Below are positions 1-13,900 of a stretch of DNA of 64,000 bases, in pieces (the stretch's first letter is position 1; the number at the start of each line of letters is the position of its first letter). The stretch comes from Temnothorax longispinosus. Lineage: Eukaryota > Arthropoda > Insecta > Hymenoptera > Formicidae. The notes under the pieces are model-generated. The model worked only from the letters and a program-made list of their open reading frames with translations, was not told the origin of the DNA and ran no database searches. Made by a program: the position numbers and the translations under genes. The stretch is from NCBI RefSeq assembly GCF_030848805.1, contig NC_092369.1, positions 9,647,199 to 9,711,198 on the forward strand. The letters are read 5' to 3'.

Positions 1-3000
1 AAAATAATTCAATATTTTTATTATATTCAAGAATTTTATTTCCCTACGCGCTGCATACTTTTTTATTTTCTCCAGCTAGCAGGTTTAATAAACGTGGCAT
101 ACGCAATTTTAGCTTTTTTACGATGTAACGAGGCTATATGTTAATTAGAAAACAGTTATTGTTTGTAAAAGGGTTTTGTTTGGTTCAATATTGCTATATA
201 TTTTACGCGTGTATTATCATACTCTGCAGGTTGTATTATACTTGAAATTTATTTGCTTTCCGAAAAACAATTTAAATATACAGATGTATGATGATGATTT
301 TTTACAGTTATGGGTAACAATTTCGCCAGTATTTTTCCGCGAATATTATGCGATGAATTCGAGCGATGAAATTGACGTATTTTTTTCTTATCGCGGCTGG
401 GCAGGCTAGGAATTCAGGCGAAAAGTTATTTGAATAGAATTTATATGTCGAAATTACGAAACTATTCTTGGAATATATGTACTATCATTTCCTGCTTCGG
501 AAGGAGAAGAATTTATCTCGCAATTCTATATATCGAAAGGATTCAATGAACGGTCTGTAACGTCTTAAAGTGCGACGGTATACGATTCTATTGCGTAGGA
601 TGCTGGAAAAATGCTTAATATCAGAAATGCTATATGCTTCCTCTCGTCTCTCTTGCATCTTTTGCCCATAATGGAAGCAGAATGCTGAGTTCGGCAGTAT
701 ATTTCACGTTCTGTAATAATACATCAATTGCGCACAATGCGCGTTGAAATTAAGAATAATTTGCATTGCGTAACGTGCTCGATGAATGCAATCGTGTCAT
801 ATGATTTAGTTATTTATGCGTATTTGTGTAAATTTGAATTAGTACGAGTAGGTATAACATTGTGGCACTGTCCCTTGATAGAATGGTATATAGCAATAGC
901 AAAGTCGCATAAACTCGTGAACGGTATATTTTACTGAATTACCTAACTATACGCGAGCATTGTACCGTAAGTGTACACAACATCGTGAGTAATACGCTGC
1001 GCACTCCATCACTTCATTATTTTATGTCCGAGCTATGCTATTTCTAGAAAGCATTCCATCAGAAAGAAATTTCTCCGGAAACCTTGTTAGGAATGAAACG
1101 TTGGATCCTTTGAAATTACATAACGCTGTCAGGCGAAGCAATACAGACATTTTTTTTGTAATCGCGTTACGCGATAGATGTATATAGATTGTTTCGGACA
1201 TTGTGTGTTTCGTCTGAGTAACTTTCTAATATTTATTTAATCTGTAACGAATCTCAAATCAATGTTTTTCTAAAACAGTTAAGAAAGCAATATTTCTCAC
1301 AATTTCTGAATTCTTAAGACTTAATATTTTGGCAATTAAGCCAAGCTAAACTTCTGCTAACAATAAAATTTACTTGAAATTAATCTCGGAACAAGAATAT
1401 CTTTGCGTTCTTGTAAACTTAATTCTCTAAACATTTTTAATTGTCAATGCTAAACATTGTTTTATGAGTCAAATTGATACATCTTTATGAAATTATTGTA
1501 GTAAACTACAAAATTAGATGAATCTATATCACATATATTTATGCTTATGCTAATTTATGTAAATTAATTTTGACATGTATACATTACTGAATGTATAATT
1601 ATTGCGTAATTAACATTACTCATGTTGGAACACATGTGTCATACAAAAGTTATGATTATTATTGATATTTACTCTCTAGTTGTGACTGTATGATGGTCGT
1701 TGGTGCGTTTATGCGCTTGTAACTTTCACGAGTATTTCAAAGCAGTAAATATTTGAGATTGCAATCAGTTTTAGGAGCTAAATTTCTGCTCGTTAAATTT
1801 GAACAATTAATCCTTCGACATCAGATGGTTTAAATATCAGCGTTGATGGAAATTAAAATTCGTAAGAAAATCAAATTTATTTAGAAATTAATCGATTTCA
1901 GATTTGTCACACAACGAATACACAATTAAAAAAGATGGCAGAAATATATAGTATAAAGAGTTTATTATTACAGTAGATAAATTCGAAACTTTTGTTTTGT
2001 TTTACATATATTATACATATAGAATACTTTAAATGTAGGTAACAGACTAATTTTTATTGAGTTTCTTTTAGTTAATTTGGATTTTTTTTTTACAATAAAA
2101 ATATATGATTTATTATTTCTTAATCATTTATTTATGACGACAATATTTCTCAGTAATACGAAATGCTACGTAAGATGTACCGTAAAACGTAATATTCCAC
2201 TTAACGCAAAATCGCAACGCTTTTGGAAAATCTTGCACAATTTCATTTTATACAAGGTGAAGTTGCTTATCAAGAAAATTGCGCATGTATGTTAATAACG
2301 AAATTTCTACGTATTCGCGCTCTTACGCTCTAATATTCTCATGAATGTAAAATAGAGTCAGACCTTAATATAACGCTCGAGAATAGTGAACACTATATCG
2401 AAATCGCTTGTAATTCTGCTTAAGCACGTTCCTCTCAATGCACCGACAAATGCATGATTGAATCGTCTCACACAAATTCTCACCTCTGAATTTTCATTCA
2501 GTTTTGTTCTCGCAAATTTCCAAGATATTTTTTCCACGTAGAAACGCGTTAAAATACGTTATTGTTGAAAAATGTTTGACTGTACTTTGTGTATAGAAAT
2601 TCTATAGCAGTTCTTTCATTATAACGTCGAATAAAATATCCATTAGGAATTTACGTTGTTACATTACGTTATCCAGCGCATAATACTTTTATTGGAAGCG
2701 CTTAATTAAATTTTCTCTCTTTCAATAACGGTTTTTGTAAAATGTTTTAAAACAAAAATAAATTTAAATATAAGATTTAATTTTTTACCTTACATAATGT
2801 GCAATATTAAGTAGATTAATTTGTTATATTTATATTTAAACAGCAAATAATATTTACTGCTGAAATTGTTTTAAATTTGGAAAATAAAAGATATAGAAAT
2901 ATTTCTCTAACACACAGAAACATCCGATAAAATGTTACATAGATCGAAGTTTTATAACATGATCTAATTTACACTGTGTTAATGTTCATTTTTCTTGCAA

Positions 3001-6000
3001 TATTAATTAGTTAGTACATGTAAAAGGTATTTTTAAATAATATCAAAGCAAGAGTTTTACGCCAATTAACTGTTATACCGAGGTACTATCGTCATTTTAA
3101 TTGAAGATATGCGTCACGTTTAATTGGCACAGTCTTTTCATTTACGGGAACATATGGGACGGTCTAGTCATCAAAAATTTCTATATGTGGTAGTATGTCA
3201 TTCCAACTTTGAAATTGACTTCCGATAAGCGGAGAACAAGATTGATGATCGAATGATGCGCGATGGCTGTCGAAATTTCTGGCAACCGTTGGCCATTTCA
3301 ATCTACAAAATTCAAGGATCAGTCATATCATCCAATATCCCAACCATCAAACGCAGGCGAATGCATTTATATAAAATGTTTTGAAAATGTTTCGCAGTGA
3401 TAGCAAATAAAAACTTTTGTAAATATATTAATTTCGAGTAACACTTATTCGCAATCATTTGTGAATGAAACAATTCAGTGCATCCCTTTTGTGAAGGGAC
3501 CGTTCTAAATTAGTCTACTTTAAAATTTAGACTATTTGCAGATAATCTGTTTTTATATTCCGAAGCAAGGATAGAGAGGTTCTTATTTTTCGTCACCTTT
3601 ATATCAAATATTTACGACAATAACGCTTCATTGATTTACTGTAATTAATTGGTTAAAAACGAGACTACGTTATATTAATTTTATCCATTTATTGGTTTAT
3701 TACTTTCTATATATAAATGTCCTCTAGTGTTGAAAAAATCTTCTTTTTTCATTTTATAACTATTGCCCAGCCATTCCTATCTTTTCTTTTTAGTAGGATA
3801 AGATACTTCGGATTTTATCTTTTGCTCCGTCTATTCCCGGTGCTTCTCTGTCAAATATTTAAAGGTTTCTTCTTTTTCATCGAGTTGCTGTAAATGTATC
3901 ACATCTATTTTTCAGCAGACAGAGTCTTCGTAAAAAACTTGCCTCCATTGTTTTATTTTTACTCTTTATTTTAATTGTGATACTGTCTAGACTCTAGCTA
4001 CATTATTCCGATCAATATTTTCCTATATATTTTTTCATCTAAGATGATTACCGAATTTTCGTGCAAGACTGATAGACACTTGGAAAAAATATTCAACGCG
4101 ATGGTAGTGATTTGCGAAGAATCCATTTCTACCATACAATCTTCCATCGATCACGATGGTGTTCGCAATTCGTTACGATTGGCAGAGACATAATATCTGC
4201 GGATCACCTTCTTTATTAGCGGCATTCGAATCCAGACAGAGAATCTCTGGCAAAGTAGAACTATCTGCAGCTCGGACAGGATATGCATTTCATATTTTAC
4301 GATAGCATCGCAAGATGTTCATAGAGTAAACGAATCTTGTCCCGGTGCAGTTTTCACGTTCTTAAAGGAAAATTGTATTCGCACTTGAATTTTCCTGAAC
4401 GTTACCTCCCTTCGTTGATATCGATTTTCTCTTGTCATAACGGCAGCGTATAGCATAACGTGTTAGAATTTGTACCGCGGATAGAAGCGCAGTAATAAAT
4501 CGATATCAAAAAATTTAATCGAAAAATTTACTTAAATAGGACAAGGAAAACTCAGCACAAAATAGATAGACTTCTTTTATGTCACAGTAAAAGTTTCATC
4601 ACGTAATTCTGCGATATCTGACTGTCGCGCATTATTTTTTTTTCTCTTACTCTTCATTTTGTTACTTTTTTAATGAAAGTTCAAGGAAAAGTACAAGTCA
4701 TAATTATGAATTTTTTTACAACAATAGACAGTAATAAAGCTTTTGTTAATAAGAAGAAAATAAAGTTGAAAATTTCTCGCGCACGGTAATATGCTACGTC
4801 ATGTAATTTTCGTTATATCATAATTCATCAGGAATACTTAATATTTATATTCGAACAACGATTTAATTTACTACGAAACAAAGGGAGTTCCGAGTTCTAC
4901 ATTGTACTTTTTCTGAATCTCTCAGATTTTCTATTTAAGCGTTTTTTTTCCTCGTACAATAAGGTCTGATATTAAATATCAGCTATTCATGAATTCCCGT
5001 TCGCATTGCGCGAGGAGAATAGCGATTGTTTCGGTATCTTTATCATGCTTCTTTATCGATTTTTGCACCTTGCTCGATGCTATTCATTGACGGGACGTGG
5101 CAACGTAACCGAGAGATTCGATTAATCGTTCTATCGTTTTTCGAGTCGTCGGTTTATCGTCGCCTCGAGCTGATCTTAGGAGACTTCACGGTTATTCCTT
5201 TCACTTGACTTACCAGCAATAGCTTCCGGTTTCATCTCAAGTACGTTGGCTTCGTGTGTGCTTCGCTGTATAAAGCACACATATACGAAGCCCGTATAGT
5301 TAAGAATGTGAGAAAAATCCAAGTTGAGAGGATACTATAACGCGTTATCGAAGTGAATCGATTGAGAATCTCGAAACATCTTCTATATTTATCATAATAT
5401 TATTATTAGAATAAAGAGACGACGGCGCTGAAAATCATCAAGATATTGGAGTCAAGTATAGAACAACTTCTAACAAATTCTCGATTCAACATATAATGAA
5501 TGAATTGACGTCCCGTTTTTATTACGATTTTGTTAATACCGTCAATAGTTTTCATTAAATAATTTTAACTCTATAAATATATGACACGCGAGAGATATTT
5601 GCAGATTTCAGGCATGCATGTTTAATTTTCTCGCTTTAATGAGTCCAGTCTATTTATTACAGGTATTATTGAGAAATGTCTATTAATAGAAAAACATGTA
5701 ACACTGAAATCTGTTTGATTCGAATTTCTAAATTATTCAGAGAATTAAATTATGTATTGTAATACAGGCTCGATGAATGTCTGACTAAATACGCCACATT
5801 AAGCTTTTTTAATTTGGGCACAAGTTAGCCTGAATGTATGAATTGCGGATCACTGATTAGCATATGGTGAAATGAACGGCGATGATTTTCCAGCAGCATT
5901 CCATATGCTTGGAAATTAATCGAGGTCGACATATCACTTCAAATCAGCATATTTTAATAAAATAAACGCAATTAAAATGATTTTTTAAATATAATCCACG

Positions 6001-7106
6001 TATAATTTTTATTATAATTTTGCTGTCATTATGCATAATGAATGCATTCTATACATGTATAATGGGCAAGTGAAGATCTTTTCCGCGGTGTAAATACGTA
6101 AAAAACATTTGTAGATTTTTTTGATTTTTTCTGAGTGAACCATGCAGCGAAAATTTAATATCTTCAGACGCTCTGAACCTTTTGATAGCTCAGTGATAAA
6201 GTTCAAGTGCTTTGTAAATTGACGATCCGTTTCCAGCGTATCCAATTTCTCCAAAAGTATTTGTACAACGAACGAAATTGAAATCTGTATGTAACGCGTA
6301 TTTGGACATTTATACGTATAAACATCAAATCGGCAATAAATTGCGCTGTTGCGTTATACATTATTTAAGAATGACATTTATACATGTAACATGTAATTAG
6401 GTAGTATAGTGATGATTGCGTTTAAACAAAATTACATCAACAATTTTGATGATAATTATTTTTTCAATTGTTGAATTTGTAAGAGATTCTCGTTTTACAT
6501 CCGAGATACACGTGTATGTTTGGAATTTTTTTTTTAAATTAGATTACTTCGGCGCGTTACGTTCGGCGTTTCCTGTTTCAAGTATCACGACGATTAGTGA
6601 ATTTCCAATACAAAGTTTGCTTTATTACTTCACACAGGTCCGTTATCTGTGCGGCGGCAATAGCCGGTTCTATTCACGCGGACACTTCATTTTGCTGCAG
6701 AACAAACAAGCTTTTAATCACAGTTTCAGTTTGCAGCTATTGTCTTTGCAGTGCAATGCCCCGCGTTTACCCGATTCGCGCTTACCAACGGCAAAATCAA
6801 TATCCACGTACCGCGTTTAATATTTTTCCACGGTTACGCGTTCGTAACTGCCTTCTGAGGATGGCGTCGCTGGGATTACGCAATACACGTACCCCATTGT
6901 ACTCCGCGGAAGCGCATAAAGCTGGCGACATAACGGGGTCTCCTCATTGGCGCTTGAATATTGGATAAGTTCGGCGGGCGAGCACGGGGAAACGGAGCGA
7001 TTACGGCGCCCGCACCCCCCGCGTACCGCCGTGCCGCCCGCGCCGCCGTGCACGAGTTTCGTCGACAATGACTATAAGAGAGACCCGCGAAATTATTATG
7101 TTTCAG
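1..7106. other. Non-coding stretch upstream of Ig exon A
   Basis: Mostly very AT-rich DNA to about 6540, then a CpG-rich block up to the exon. I looked for the missing first Ig domain of the Beat protein (a Trp-Tyr-Lys-Gly type strand C or a Tyr-x-Cys-Glu-Val type strand F followed by a donor) and found none. By inference this is intron of the same gene, with the 5' exons outside the window. The open frames at 176-409, 6416-6820 and 6597-6968 resemble no family I know. The only structure seen is a short imperfect hairpin at 5248-5292. Confidence 0.6.
5248..5292. repeat. Imperfect hairpin
   Basis: The left arm GGCTTCGTGTGTGCTT (5248-5263) pairs with the right arm 5273-5292 if a four-base bulge (ATAT) is allowed. 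That gives two 8-bp stems and a loop of about 9 nt. It is too short for a typical insect pre-miRNA, and nothing shows that it is transcribed. Confidence 0.4.
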
Positions 7107-7240
7107 TTCTGCCCCGTGAAGAGCCCGTTATCGTATCGGAACGCGATCGCTACGACCCGGGAGACATGTTGAGGGCAAATTGCAGCTTGCCACCCTCCAA
7201 GCCACCGGTTCACCTCTCATTCACGCTCAACAGCAGGCCG
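7107..7240 (+). CDS. beat: Beaten path family protein, internal exon A (first half of second Ig domain)
   Basis: Internal coding exon of a Beat-family protein. Members are secreted or membrane-attached Ig-superfamily proteins that act in motor-axon guidance and bind Sidestep-type Ig receptors (family knowledge). The exon follows the acceptor TTATGTTTCAG and ends at the donor GTAAGTGATG. It starts in phase 2, the first base of a codon (probably Val) coming from an unseen upstream exon, and ends on a complete codon. It encodes about 44 residues. LPREEPVIVSERDRY matches the inter-domain linker of Beat proteins, and GDMLRANCSLPPSKPP is the characteristic B strand with its disulfide cysteine. LSFTLNSRP is strand C, with Phe where many Ig domains have Trp. 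An open frame continues upstream to an ATG at 6947, but that part is Pro/Arg-rich with no Ig character, so the splice start is preferred. Which Beat paralogue this is cannot be decided from this fragment. Confidence 0.9.
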
Positions 7241-10200
7241 GTAAGTGATGCCTATCGACACGATTGTCGTATTATCGAATCACGGAGTGAGAGAATATGT
7301 GTTAGCGAGATTGGCTTCCGGCATTATACTCGCGGTTGTATGGTACAATAGAATCGAATTTGACCTTTTCGAAGAGGAAAGCTACTGGAATAAATAACGG
7401 ACGAAATTTAAACGCGCACCGAGTTTCTTGAGAGAAAAATCAGTTGTCTTGGTTTATTTATTATCGAACGATTTATTCTATGTAACAATCAACTTGAAAG
7501 TGTGATAACTTTTAACGATCAGTTTTGCTGCCTTAAATATCTATTACGTGGACGTTAATTTCATTTGTTTGACTCGATGGGAAATCAGCCAAGTGTAAAA
7601 ACATACAAACGTTGAAATGTACACGTTATAAAAATACTTGGAGTCGTTGTGAATCTCTTTTTTTTTCTTTTTGTCAAACGGCCCACTTAACAGCTGCACC
7701 TCTTTTTTTTTAGCTTTATACCACTCAATCGGAATCCGCTTTTCTCACATCTTTTCGCTTGAAATGGGTCCTCTTATAAAAATTGTTAAATCGAAGACTA
7801 TTTGCTCTTACCACCCTATGAAACTCGTAAGCCTCATTGAAGGTGCACAGGATTTCGATATTGATTTTCAATTTACGGAATGTATGTGTCTACATAGCTG
7901 CTATTATCATCGTCGCCAATGTTTATTGTAGTAGGAAACTCCTCTAACCGTTCGGAAAGGAGATCATTTCCGCACGTTACTATTTTCCCTTTATCGCCGA
8001 AATCACGCGCTCGAAATGGGTTCCATTTATTACCGGCTTTTAACTGATGTGCACAGGAATTTGCATAGTCCTACTATACGAGGGCACATTTTAGAGCTCA
8101 ATTTAGTCAGGAAATAATTCCGGCGCAAGAACGTTGAGGAATCCTGGCGTTCGAGCTTAACGGAGAGGCGCATTGACAGACATTAAAGAGATTAAGCAAA
8201 CCCTTTGTCCCGCGAAAATGTATACAGTAATATGCGTATCGTCTGTTTTGGCAATCCGAGTTCTTATACCGAGATTGAGGTCCTGTACGGAATTAGAGCG
8301 CGGATGATTAAGCCTTACCCGAACGCCTCGCGTTGTCGTCTCCGAGGGAAAAGGTTGACGAAAAGGTTTCATCAAACGCGTCCACGGGATAAGGGAATTT
8401 GAATAATGCGGATAATCCGTGCAAAAGCCGCCAGGAGCACCGAACGAAATATACTAATAATTGCGATACGAGGAAAAATGTTGTCGAGCAAACTTTTGCC
8501 GAGCGAAACGCAGCGGCACGGGCACGGGCCTCCGGGCGATGCATTACCCATAATCTCCGGGGACGTCGCGGGGATCTCATTAGCTGATACAGCTAAATGC
8601 AAAATGAAATCACGGTCCACGGCTTGATCGTTCACGGAAATCCGAAATTCGCCATCAACTTTGATCGAACAGCATTTCGCTGCTGACGCGTCTAAATTAT
8701 CTCGCACTTTTAAACGATAGAAACATTTCTATTCTGCTAGCGCATTTCACCTTGATTGTCATTACGCTTAAGTAAAAAGAAAAATAAAACTTTCGTCTTC
8801 TAACGTAATTGACTGACAGGCGATGTTGATTATCGAATATTTTGCGATATCTAAATTATATAAATCATCTTTTACTTAGCCAAATATTTAATAATTTGGA
8901 ACAATCAATTCTTTGAAGATTGTTTTCTAACATTATTCCATAAAAGTTTTTGATGCTGTTTACGCGTCATAATTATACGTCTAGATATAGGTTTATCTAA
9001 CGTATTTACTTTGGTCGCTTCAATCGAGATAATCGAGATGATAGCAAATCGTAAATTTTTTTGTAAAATTGTAACGATATTATCTTCTCGGGTGCACGGC
9101 GTGATAGTAAAAAGCCCCGAAAATACGAATCGCGGAGAAATCAACCGTGGGTTTCATGGGATCTGGGAAATTAGTATCGCGTATATATATACATATAAGT
9201 GCGAGTAACGAAGGAACAGCGCCGACGAGGGCGGCGAGGGGGTAGTAACGAATTGCCCAGGTCAGGAACAACCGGGTCGGTCTGCTAGCTTCTTACGGCT
9301 AACGTCTTGTCGAGAAACTCGTCGAATTTGCAGGGAACGTTTCTGAGAGCGTGGAAGATATCTTGTCGCGGAAACAACGGTTTCTTACGGCCGGGGCGTT
9401 GCCAGTACAAGTTTACTCGCGCCGGAAAAAGTAGTTTGCCCCCAGGAAAAACTTTTAGGTAGTTGATCTCTTGCTGAAAAGATTTATTTTCCGATTTATT
9501 CGTCGAAAATCTTTTTAATTGTTATTTCAATTATTATTACGATGTAACTTCAATATTTGTTAATAAATACTATGTATTTACCATATTTATTACTAAATAA
9601 GTAATTGTGCAAATACGTAGCATCACATTCGGTTGTAGTTACGGTTGTAGTACACGACAAATTGTTTTATATCTTGCGCTGCTAAATTTCTTGTTGAAAA
9701 AAGAACACTGCAAGTTTAATTCCGCAGAGCTCTTTTTAGTTTTCTTTTCAATTTCGTGGATAATTATATCTTGGATACATTAAAGCTAATCGAATTTTAA
9801 TATCACTCGACAGTATAATTTTATGATTAAAGATTGAAGATATATCGCAGAACAAGAAAGTGTAATCATATAAAATAATTTTTGCTAATACATATTTAGT
9901 CATCTATAAGTTTTTGTTTTGTAATATTATTACATATATGATAAATATACATCAAATTGTTTATTAATTATTAATTATTATTATGATACATTATAATGAT
10001 AGATAATATTTGCATATACATATATTTGCGACACACGATATGCGTATTTCCGATATCCAATGCGGACGTTGAAAATCACATTATCAGTAAAATATCTCGG
10101 TATATGTAATAAAATGACAACAAGACTCTTCCTGCTGATAAGTGCATTTTAAATTTTAGATGAATGAAAATAGAAAAGCGACTATAATTGATATGCTGTT

Positions 10201-10824
10201 ATAATTATCAGTTTCCTGTTTTTCACGATGTGACGCAAATATAGATGTAACATACGCCAGAATATCTTTGATAATACGGAAATTGATAAATTACGTTTTC
10301 AATGACATGACATACCGCAAAAGAGACAAACGGTTTAACTCTGGCTTGTATATAATTGCGAATATTTATCATTAAATATTTATTATTTTATCATTAAGTA
10401 ACACACTGTAACACTCGTATATCGTGTATATAATAAATCTCTTTTAACTGTACTAATATTAAGCATACCGAATGCGCTTGGAAACTTTTAATTGTAATAG
10501 TTCACGCAACGTACTCGTATTTTCTGGTAAACTTCATCCCAATAATAGTTGGTGTTTACATCGTGTACATTTCGCGGCTTGATATTCCCAAGGTTAATCT
10601 GCGCACCGGCACGAATAAATTTTGCGCAACTGACGTGCGCTCTTACGCAGATACCAATATATGCAGTTGTTATCCTTTAATACCTTATAGCCCGACATCG
10701 GCGCTAGATCATGCGTGATATCGCTTATTCTATTGTACATTCGCAAAGTGCACGTATGAGGCAACGAGAATGGAGTGTTTGGACACTCTCGCATTCGGTA
10801 TATAAACCGATATAACTCCTGTAA

Positions 10825-10964
10825 GGGCCAGTTTCACCAACGTCGGTTAACTGTAACGTTCGGTTAAACTCACTCTTCGTCTCTTTCTAAGGGGGCAGTT
10901 AAAAAGAGATGAAGAGTGAGTTTAATCGAAGGTTACAGTTAACCGACGTTGGTGAAATTGGCTC
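10825..10964. mobile_element. Tourist-like MITE (PIF/Harbinger-type), 140 bp
   Basis: This is a near-complete foldback. A 62-nt left arm (10825-10886) pairs with a 62-nt right arm (10903-10964) with about five mismatches, around a 16-nt centre. The termini begin GGGCCAGTTTCACCAACG on the left and GAGCCAATTTCACCAACG on the right when read inward. It is flanked on both sides by TAA (10822-10824 and 10965-10967). A 3-bp TAA target-site duplication with GGGCC-type termini is the signature of PIF/Harbinger transposons and their Tourist MITEs. The element has no coding capacity, so it would need a transposase from elsewhere. Classification rests on the duplication and the termini only. Confidence 0.8.
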
Positions 10965-13900
10965 TAAGAGACAAGAGATGTAAAAAGCGCAAAAGAAGTA
11001 CAAAGTGTACTCCTTGTCTGTCTATCTTACATTCACATTAACGTATACGATACCGATCATGTTCTCACCACGTCATGTGATATGATACATTATATGTATT
11101 TATATATAATCACATAGGTATATTGATTTTTTGAAGTGGTTATATTTGAAAGGCGCACGTCAACCGCCTGTAATTATCAACATATTAATTTTTCATATTT
11201 TCCAGGAGCTTCACGAGATCAGATTTGGTTCTATTCCCCCTTCTTTATAGATTTTAATCCTGAATTATTTCGTTCAGATATTTCTACGATTATGAAAGAG
11301 TTCTCTCTCCCACGCTTTATTTCCACCACATCTTTTTCTCTTTTTTTTTTTTACCCCTCGCATCATCCATACGAGATTTACACGACCGTGAAGAACAACC
11401 TATCGGAATATCCATGTATTACTCGATAATATGGGCGGGATTTGTTATTTGAGTGAGATTTATTGTGGTTTTATGCGTCGCTCGACACGTATAACCGCGC
11501 TATCAAGCCTGGCAATGGCAAATTACGACCTCTCTGAAATATCTGTTTGATGCTCCCCGCTTTTTGCTCCCGTGATTTCGTTTTTAATGAATTTGTTGGA
11601 TATTTTGCCGCGGAAAGATTAATGTTCGGTCTTCCCGATTTTATTCGCCGTGCGGATCAGTGCTTCAGCTTTCAACTTAAATTCGGATCTTATTTAACGT
11701 GTTAATTTACGCTTTTACGTTTACAACTGAAGTGAAGCGGTAAACATCGATGTTAAAACGAAATAGAAATGCGTTATGAATAAACGAGTTGGGAAGTCAA
11801 GTTTCAAGTAATATTTTGTTCTAAAATTGTATAGTTTGCAAATATTTAATTACCACAGGAAAAAATTTGCAAATTGTTTAATAAATGCTTACGATTTTTA
11901 AGGGTCTTTAAAACTAACTTCTTTACAATTTGAAAATGTTATTTTCGACGTCAATTTAATCTTAATTTTTCGCATTATTTTATGTTTACACGATTAGAAA
12001 TTTTTTAGTTAAATGGTGGAAGAATCGGCATCTTTCCAGGCTGTTTTCTTTTTTTAATTTTTCGAAATTTATACTACCCCAATTTATTCGATTATCGTGG
12101 AGCAGATGTAGTTTGTTTGAGTACTGCGGCATATAATACGAACAATGTTCTTTTTGTTATTCTTTGCACAACTCGGTCTTAGCCCCCTTTCCCCCCCCCC
12201 CAGTTAAGAGAAGTCGCGACTTGCTCGCGTCTTAACAGGAGCGTCGCTGAACTTACTTCACCGCGATGAAACCGAGTTCGGGGTTACCTGTGCAAACAGA
12301 ATCTTCGACATCACCTCCCGCTGCGCCCTTAATCAACTTATAAACCATGGTAACTTTTACCAATCAGAAACACATCCCGCGGGAAAGAGGATCGGGATCA
12401 CAGCTGTGCCGGGAGGAGGAAAGAGGGGGTGGGGGAAAGGACAAAAACTTTATTGGATCGTAAGTCGCCACCTGAAGATAAGCGAACGCCGACCGTTGTC
12501 CGTGCACTTACGACTTCCCAGAATGACGGCGAGTATTTTCTTTCTCTTGCTCCGGAAGGACGGAAGCGCGATCGTGTTGTTTTTGTAATCTCGCGAGGTA
12601 TCCGACAGATATTATAAAACAGGATGGGAAGAACCTTAAGGACACGTAGTAAAATAACCGCCGGTAGCGCCAATGAAAACATTATCTTAAACTGCTGGCG
12701 CGCGCTCGTTCCCTTTTTCTCTTCAATCGCGACCGGATACACACTTAATGGTATGCACAGAAGAATTGAAGGATTCTCGAGTTCTTGTCATTAAGCTTCC
12801 TTATACGGTAAATAACAGCATAGTTGAATGTTTTCCAAGAACTCGTACAGGAACATATGCAGACGATTGTTCGCGCATTAGGCATGTCTCCGCCTTAACA
12901 CCGCACATTTTGCTCTTTCGACTTGGTTGTTGGCCAAGGCGGCAGTACTTTTGCATAATACATTTGAATACAAGTCTGGCGCTGCGACGGGGAACGACGA
13001 AATTTTAAAAAGCAGCAATATCTCCTTACTACAAGCTTGATTTCTCCGCAAACTGTCGTCGACAACTTGAGTATTTTAAACCAAACGTGAATTATGTATA
13101 TTATACAATGGCATTTTAGTCTGTACCTATATTTACCCCATTTGTATTTCTACAAATCTTTTCGTGTATTAAAATTAATTGGACATACCTAACCAGTAAA
13201 GAACGAAAAATACACCTCGTCTATTTCTCTTAAAATTGACCGAAGGTATTCCTACCGAATACCGTACTGGCCCGAATTTCGCGCGACACCATTGAATTTA
13301 CTGCATCATAAACCATAACTCCATGTATCGCCTGCAATTGCTGCACGATGCATCAAAAGCTTCGTTCAAAGTCGGCACTTTGTTACCATTTACCATTGTA
13401 ACATCTGCGTCCGCATGGAATTACTACAGAGCTCTATATGTGCGAACTGTCAAAAATCCGTATATCTTTGCCGTACAGAGATATTAAATGCCGCATTTTT
13501 ATGGTTTTTAAGTATCGTATCCTCCTATAAATTAACTATGTTTTATGATCAGTGCGTAAAATGTTGTATCTCGGGCTGAAATGAAAGTCTTATGAAAACC
13601 ATACGAAATACAGTAAAAGAGATCGACGTCGATATTTCGAACACTACGTAATTACATATTTAATCCGGCACGACACGTCAAAATACCGTAACGAACATTT
13701 CTTTGGAACTTTATATTGAAAGCAACACGGTGTTGTACGTGATCACGTAATATATTCCAACGGTACTTTTTTATTCTCCATGGCAAATAGACAGGTGTCT
13801 AAATGTGATAACGGGAAAGGATTTACCGTGACGAAAGTACGTCCTTTATTTCCACTATGGCTTCGCTGGCCGGCACTGTCCGCAAACACCGGCCCATTTT

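Noticed and set aside
6947..7106. ATG-initiated extension upstream of exon A
   Set aside because: Pro/Arg-rich with no Ig features. The acceptor TTATGTTTCAG at 7106 and the Beat linker after it mark the true exon start.
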